Positions 5,306 through 9,339 of a DNA stretch of 9,339 bases are shown here, in pieces. Position numbers and translations under genes: made by a program. Position 1 is the stretch's first letter; each line of letters starts with the position of its first letter. The notes below the pieces were generated by a model. It worked only from the letters and a program-made list of their open reading frames with translations, did not search any database and was not told where the DNA came from. The DNA comes from an uncultured Verrucomicrobiota bacterium (GTDB lineage Bacteria; Verrucomicrobiota; Verrucomicrobiia; Palsa-1439): NCBI GenBank assembly GCA_903825695.1, contig CAIKBP010000072.1, positions 1 through 9,339 on the forward strand, written 5' to 3'.

Positions 5306-8300
5306 TCAAGCATTCGCCGCCGGTGGCGTCGGCTCTGCCGGTTTTTCCGGCGTCAGTTTTCGCGCCGCCAGGTACTCATAGAACCGGAACCGCGTCTCCG
5401 TGTCTTCCTGCGCCATCTTGAACAACAGTTTGGCGTGGTCAGGGTGGCTCTTCGTCAGCATCTTGAACCGGTTTTCCATCAACAAATACTCCCCGACCTT
5501 CTGTTTCGGCGGTCGCGAATCCAATTGCAGCGGGTTCTCGCCCCGTGCAGTGCGCCGCGGGTCGTACCGATACAACAACCACTGCCCTGAGTTGACCGCG
5601 GCCTTTTGATTCTGCATGGCAGTCGTCATGTTTATGCCGTGAGCAATGCAATGGCTGTAAGCAATGATCAACGATGGGCCTTCGTACGATTCCGCTTCCA
5701 AGAACGCCCGCAAGGTGTGCTCGTCCCGCGCGCCCATCGCCACGGAAGCGACGTAAACGTTTCCGTAACTCATCGCGATCAGGCCGAGGTCCTTCTTAAG
5801 CCCCGGTTTGCCGCCCGCTGCGAACTTCGCCACCGCACCGCGCGGCGTGGATTTCGACATTTGTCCACCGGTGTTGGAATACACTTCTGTATCGAGCACC
5901 AGCGCGTTGACATCGCGCCCGCTTGCCAGGACGTGATCCAGACCGCCGAACCCAATATCGTAGGCCCAGCCGTCACCGCCCATGATCCACACGCTTTTCC
6001 TGACCAGCATGTCGGCGATGGTGAGCAACTGTCGGCTTTCGGGCGTGTTGACGTTCTGCAACTTGGCCTTCAGCGCCGCGACCCGTTGCCGCTGCTCATA
6101 AATGCCGGACTCGTCTTTCTGGGCCGCCGCCAACAAGCCTTGCACTAGTTCGTCGCCGAGCTGTGGTGCGAGTTTCTTCACCAATTCCGCCGCAAACTCC
6201 TTCTGCTTGTCGATGGACAACCGATAACCAAACCCGAACTCCGCGTTGTCCTCGAACAACGAGTTGCTCCATGCCGGCCCGCGTCCATCGGCATTTTTCG
6301 CCCATGGCGTCGTCGGCAGATTACCGCCGTAAATCGAAGTGCAACCCGTCGCGTTGGCAACGACCATCCGGTCGCCAAACAACTGGCTGGCGAGCTTGAT
6401 GTATGGCGTCTCGCCACACCCTGCGCATGCTCCGGAGAACTCGAACAACGGCTGCTCGAGTTGTTGCTGTGGAATACTGTTTACCTTCAGCTTGCGCCGG
6501 TCGAAATCGGGGATCGACAGGAAGAAGCTCCAGTTGACCCGCTCTGCCTCGCGCAACGGCGCCTGCGGCGCCATGTTGATCGCCTTGAGCTTTGTCTGCG
6601 TCTTGTTTTTAGCCGGACAAACGTCCACGCATAAACCGCATCCCGTACAATCCTCGGCCGCCACTTGGATCGTGAATTTCATACCCTTCCATTCGCGATC
6701 ACGTGCGTCGATGGACTTGAACGTCGCCGGCGCTTTTGCCAGTAATGCTGGCTCGTAAACCTTTGCGCGAATCGTGGCATGCGGACACACCATGACGCAT
6801 TTCGCGCACTGAATGCATGTCACGGGATCCCAGACGGGGATATCCAGTGCAATGTTGCGTTTTTCCCAAGCAGCGCTTCCAGTTGGGAAGGTACCGTCGC
6901 ACGGTAGCTTGCTGACCGGTAGTTCATCGCCTCGACCAGCGATGATCTCTCCGAGCACATCCCGCACAAACTCGGGCGCCTCCCGCGACACCGCAGGCGG
7001 CAATTCGAAGCCGCCATCCTTGCCGCCCGAGATCTTCACCTCGAACAGATGACTCAACGTGCTATCCACCGCTTTGAGGTTCATCTGCACGATCTCCTCG
7101 CCTTTCTTGCCATAGGTTTTGCGAATCGACTTCTTGATCTCTTCCACCGCCGACTCGCGCGGCAGCACGCCCGAGATCGCAAAGAAGCAGGTCTGCATGA
7201 CCGTGTTGATGCGCCCACCCATGCCGCTCTCGCGGGCAACTTTCACCGCGTCTATGACGTAAACTCTCAGTTTCTTGTCCACGATCTGGCGTTGCATCCG
7301 CCGTGGCAGATGCGACCACACCTCATCCGGGCCATACGGCGTGTTCAACAGGAACACACCGCCTGGCACAACGTCTTTCAACATGTCGTAGCGTTCGAGG
7401 AAGACCGGTTGATGGCAGGCCACAAAGTTTGCTTTGTTGACAAGATATGTCGAGCGAATGGGGTCCGGTCCGAACCGCAGGTGCGACACCGTCATTGAAC
7501 CTGACTTCTTCGAATCGTACACGTAATAGCCCTGCGCGTAGTTCCGCGTGCTCTCACCGATGATCTTGATCGAGTTCTTGTTCGCTCCGACAGTGCCGTC
7601 AGCGCCCAATCCGTAAAACACAGCCCGCGTCACCTTCTCGGATTCCACCGAAAACTCGGCGTCGTACGGCAGACTGGTATGAGTCACGTCGTCGTTGATG
7701 CCCACCGTGAAATGGTTTTTCGGTTTCGCCTGTCCCAGATTGTCGAAGACCGCCTTGATCATTGCGGGCGTAAACTCCTTCGATGACAATCCATATCGTC
7801 CGCCGACGATCTTGATATTGCCACGGCCCTGCTCACACAAGGCGTTGACGCAATCGAGATAAAGCGGCTCGCCTGAGCTACCCGGCTCCTTTGTGCGGTC
7901 CAGCACCCCAACAGCTTTCGCTGTCGCGGGCAATGCCTCGTCAAACCGTTTCATGTCGAACGGCCGATACAACCGCACCTTGAGCACCCCGACTTTGTCG
8001 CCACGCTGATTAAGATAATCCACCGTCTCATGCGCCGGTTCACATCCGGACGCCATGAGCACGATCACGCGTTCTGCATCGGGCGCGCCGTGGTATTCGA
8101 ACAGCCGATAACTCCGGCCCGTGAGTTTCGCGAAGTGATCCATCGCCCGCTGCGCAATGTCCGGACAAACCAGATAGAAGCGGTTGCACGTCTCACGCGC
8201 TTGAAAGAACACGTCTGGATTCTGCGCCGTACCGCGCAACAGAGGCCTATCGGGTGTCAAGGCGCGCGCGCGGTGTGCCGCGACCAGATTGTCATCGATC

Positions 8301-8905
8301 ATCGCCCGCAAATCCCGCTCGGCAAGCACCTCGATCTTGGCCTCCTCGTGCGACGTCCGGAAACCGTCAAAAAAATGCAGGAACGGTATGCGCGACTCCA
8401 AGGTCGCCGCCTGCGCAATAATGGCGAAATCCATCGCTTCCTGCACCGATGCCGAAGCCAGCATCGCCCAGCCGGTGCCTCGCACGGCCATCACGTCGCT
8501 GTGGTCGCCAAAAATGGACAACGCGTGCGTCGCCACCGTCCGCGCTGACACGTGAAAGACCGCCGAAGTCAGTTCGCCGGCGATCTTGTACATGTTTGGA
8601 ATCATCAACAACAGACCCTGCGACGCAGTGAATGTGGTACTGAGCGCTCCAGTTTGCAGCGAGCCGTGCACAGCGCCAGCCGCGCCGCCTTCGCTCTGCA
8701 TTTCTGCCACCGTGGGAACCGTGCCCCAAATGTTTTTCACGCCCTCGGAGGCCCATTGGTCCGCCCATTCACCCATGTTAGAAGACGGTGTAATTGGATA
8801 GATGGCGATGACCTCGTTTACGCGGTACGCCACGTGTGCCACCGCTTCGTTGCCATCCATTGTCATGAATTTTCGGTTACTCACTTTTGCTTCCTTGTTT
8901 TCCAT
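5306..8905 (-). CDS. nifJ: Pyruvate:ferredoxin (flavodoxin) oxidoreductase, single-chain
   Basis: This cytoplasmic enzyme oxidises pyruvate with CoA to acetyl-CoA and CO2 and passes two electrons to ferredoxin or flavodoxin. At 1199 residues it is full length for the homodimeric single-chain type. The PFOR_I domain has YPITPSS (36-42, with the conserved Thr39) and ARTVATHALSIFGDHSDV (121-138, Arg122 for substrate binding). The transketolase-C-like domain II covers about 270-390. The gamma/EKR domain is about 425-625 and includes GLGADGTVGANKNSIKIIG. A two-[4Fe-4S] ferredoxin insert follows with Cys697, 700, 703, 707 and Cys753, 756, 759, 763. The C-terminal thiamine-diphosphate domain has GDGWAYDIG (978-986) and YSNTGGQMSKS. 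The proximal cluster ligands Cys827, 830, 855 and 1086 are all present, so it should be active. It ends in a Pro/Ala-rich tail (1186-1199). The start is taken as the ATG at 8905, which lacks a good Shine-Dalgarno; a GTG at 8884 with AAGGA 7 bases ahead would shorten it by 7 residues. It lies between hypE and the DHODH-like gene. Confidence 0.97.
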   Translation of the reverse strand: MENKEAKVSNRKFMTMDGNEAVAHVAYRVNEVIAIYPITPSSNMGEWADQWASEGVKNIWGTVPTVAEMQSEGGAAGAVHGSLQTGALSTTFTASQGLLLMIPNMYKIAGELTSAVFHVSARTVATHALSIFGDHSDVMAVRGTGWAMLASASVQEAMDFAIIAQAATLESRIPFLHFFDGFRTSHEEAKIEVLAERDLRAMIDDNLVAAHRARALTPDRPLLRGTAQNPDVFFQARETCNRFYLVCPDIAQRAMDHFAKLTGRSYRLFEYHGAPDAERVIVLMASGCEPAHETVDYLNQRGDKVGVLKVRLYRPFDMKRFDEALPATAKAVGVLDRTKEPGSSGEPLYLDCVNALCEQGRGNIKIVGGRYGLSSKEFTPAMIKAVFDNLGQAKPKNHFTVGINDDVTHTSLPYDAEFSVESEKVTRAVFYGLGADGTVGANKNSIKIIGESTRNYAQGYYVYDSKKSGSMTVSHLRFGPDPIRSTYLVNKANFVACHQPVFLERYDMLKDVVPGGVFLLNTPYGPDEVWSHLPRRMQRQIVDKKLRVYVIDAVKVARESGMGGRINTVMQTCFFAISGVLPRESAVEEIKKSIRKTYGKKGEEIVQMNLKAVDSTLSHLFEVKISGGKDGGFELPPAVSREAPEFVRDVLGEIIAGRGDELPVSKLPCDGTFPTGSAAWEKRNIALDIPVWDPVTCIQCAKCVMVCPHATIRAKVYEPALLAKAPATFKSIDARDREWKGMKFTIQVAAEDCTGCGLCVDVCPAKNKTQTKLKAINMAPQAPLREAERVNWSFFLSIPDFDRRKLKVNSIPQQQLEQPLFEFSGACAGCGETPYIKLASQLFGDRMVVANATGCTSIYGGNLPTTPWAKNADGRGPAWSNSLFEDNAEFGFGYRLSIDKQKEFAAELVKKLAPQLGDELVQGLLAAAQKDESGIYEQRQRVAALKAKLQNVNTPESRQLLTIADMLVRKSVWIMGGDGWAYDIGFGGLDHVLASGRDVNALVLDTEVYSNTGGQMSKSTPRGAVAKFAAGGKPGLKKDLGLIAMSYGNVYVASVAMGARDEHTLRAFLEAESYEGPSLIIAYSHCIAHGINMTTAMQNQKAAVNSGQWLLYRYDPRRTARGENPLQLDSRPPKQKVGEYLLMENRFKMLTKSHPDHAKLLFKMAQEDTETRFRFYEYLAARKLTPEKPAEPTPPAANA

Positions 8906-8920
8906 GTTCGTTTGATTGAT

Positions 8921-8935
8921 CCCGCTCAGAGCGGG
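8921..8935. other. Hairpin between hypE and nifJ
   Basis: CCCGCT (8921-8926) and AGCGGG (8930-8935) form a perfect 6-bp GC-rich stem with a three-base loop, in the 42-bp gap between the hypE stop and the nifJ start. No T-run follows on either strand, so it is not a classical terminator. It could act as an mRNA processing or stability element that adjusts nifJ expression relative to hypE. Confidence 0.5.
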
Positions 8936-8947
8936 GTTGATTCATGT

Positions 8948-9339
8948 TCAGCAAATTCTCGGCAAATCCTCGCCCGTAGGCAAATCTACGATCCGTTCGC
9001 CGCCGATCGCCGTATGCAAAAGCGCAATGCCCGCTGGCTCCGCCGCAACTTCGCCGATTATGCACGCGCGGTGCCCCAGCGGATGGGACTTCATCGCATT
9101 CAATACACGCTCGGCATCGGCGCTCCGGCAAAATACAACCACTTTACCTTCGTTGGCAATCGTCAGCGGGTCCAACCCCAGCAGATCGCACGCGCCACGT
9201 ACCTCGGGACTGATCGGCAATGCCGTTTCCTGCAGCCGGATCCCGACGCCCGACGCACGAGCGATATCGCACACAGTCGCGGCCAAGCCGCCACGCGTCG
9301 GGTCGCGCATTGCATGAATTTCAGCGCCCGTGTCGAGTA
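8948..9339 (-). CDS. hypE: [NiFe]-hydrogenase maturation protein HypE, C-terminal part
   Basis: Only the last 129 residues lie in the window; the start is beyond the right edge. The piece begins inside the AIR-synthase-like ATP-binding fold with MRDPTRGGLAAT, the signature at the start of the C-terminal domain. It continues through the AIRS_C domain (GVGIRL, DPLTIANEGK, IIGEV) and ends in PRIC. That terminal Cys is the functional hallmark of HypE. It accepts a carbamoyl group from HypF, and HypE dehydrates it with ATP to a thiocyanate, the source of the CN ligands of the NiFe(CN)2CO centre. With the invariant last Cys present the protein looks functional. The related family members SelD and PurM lack this ending. 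nifJ follows 42 bp downstream on the same strand, suggesting an operon joining hydrogenase maturation to pyruvate oxidation. Confidence 0.95.
   Translation of the reverse strand, partial: LDTGAEIHAMRDPTRGGLAATVCDIARASGVGIRLQETALPISPEVRGACDLLGLDPLTIANEGKVVVFCRSADAERVLNAMKSHPLGHRACIIGEVAAEPAGIALLHTAIGGERIVDLPTGEDLPRIC

Noticed and set aside
5606..6148. Plus-strand open frame of 180 codons inside nifJ
   Set aside because: It is a shadow of the highly conserved PFOR thiamine domain; its His/Arg-rich translation has no family features.
8948..9339. SelD or PurM instead of HypE
   Set aside because: The terminal PRIC with C-terminal Cys is specific to HypE; SelD and PurM share the fold but not this ending.

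Overview
The window is 9.3 kb of moderately GC-rich bacterial DNA. I read six protein-coding genes, two of them cut by the window ends. The clearest taxonomic hint is a Planctomycetes/Verrucomicrobia/Chlamydiae (PVC) bacterium. That rests on a signal-anchored orphan protein with a 'DPxTGxxFxY...GFxLxSG' tail and on a secreted proline/glycine-rich EF-hand protein. No ribosomal marker is present, so this is an inference of low to moderate confidence. The pyruvate:ferredoxin oxidoreductase and [NiFe]-hydrogenase maturation genes point to anaerobic or facultative, probably fermentative, metabolism.

Left part (1-2445): a divergent signalling locus. On the minus strand an OmpR/PhoB-type response regulator is followed after 6 bp by a membrane sensor histidine kinase that runs off the left edge. 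Facing away from them on the plus strand is a small secreted protein with four EF-hand-type loops made by an internal duplication. The divergent intergenic region carries a direct repeat of TTGTCATGC with a 23-bp period. This is a good candidate operator for the regulator and resembles the half-site of copper-type regulators (CusR/CopR). A plausible but unproven reading is that the two-component system controls the EF-hand protein in response to a metal or envelope cue.

Middle part (2446-2924): a 479-bp gene-free stretch with several signals. A large 11-bp-arm inverted repeat follows the EF-hand gene. Further on lie two sets of short direct repeats with a 10-bp period. At the far end is the isolated 3' end of a tRNA gene (T arm, 3' acceptor strand, discriminator C73 and encoded CCA), best matching tRNA-His, with no 5' half. 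This looks like the scar or attachment site of an integrated element with recombinase-type arm repeats beside it.

Right part (2925-9339): all minus strand. hypE (C-terminal part), nifJ and a dihydroorotate-dehydrogenase-like flavoprotein are spaced 42 and 20 bp apart and probably form one operon. The PFOR has all cluster ligands and thiamine-diphosphate motifs. The flavoprotein lacks the catalytic Cys/Ser of true dihydroorotate dehydrogenases, so it is likely an uncharacterised FMN enzyme linked to PFOR or ferredoxin metabolism. Downstream of it is the orphan membrane-anchored protein of unknown function, with its own recognisable promoter.
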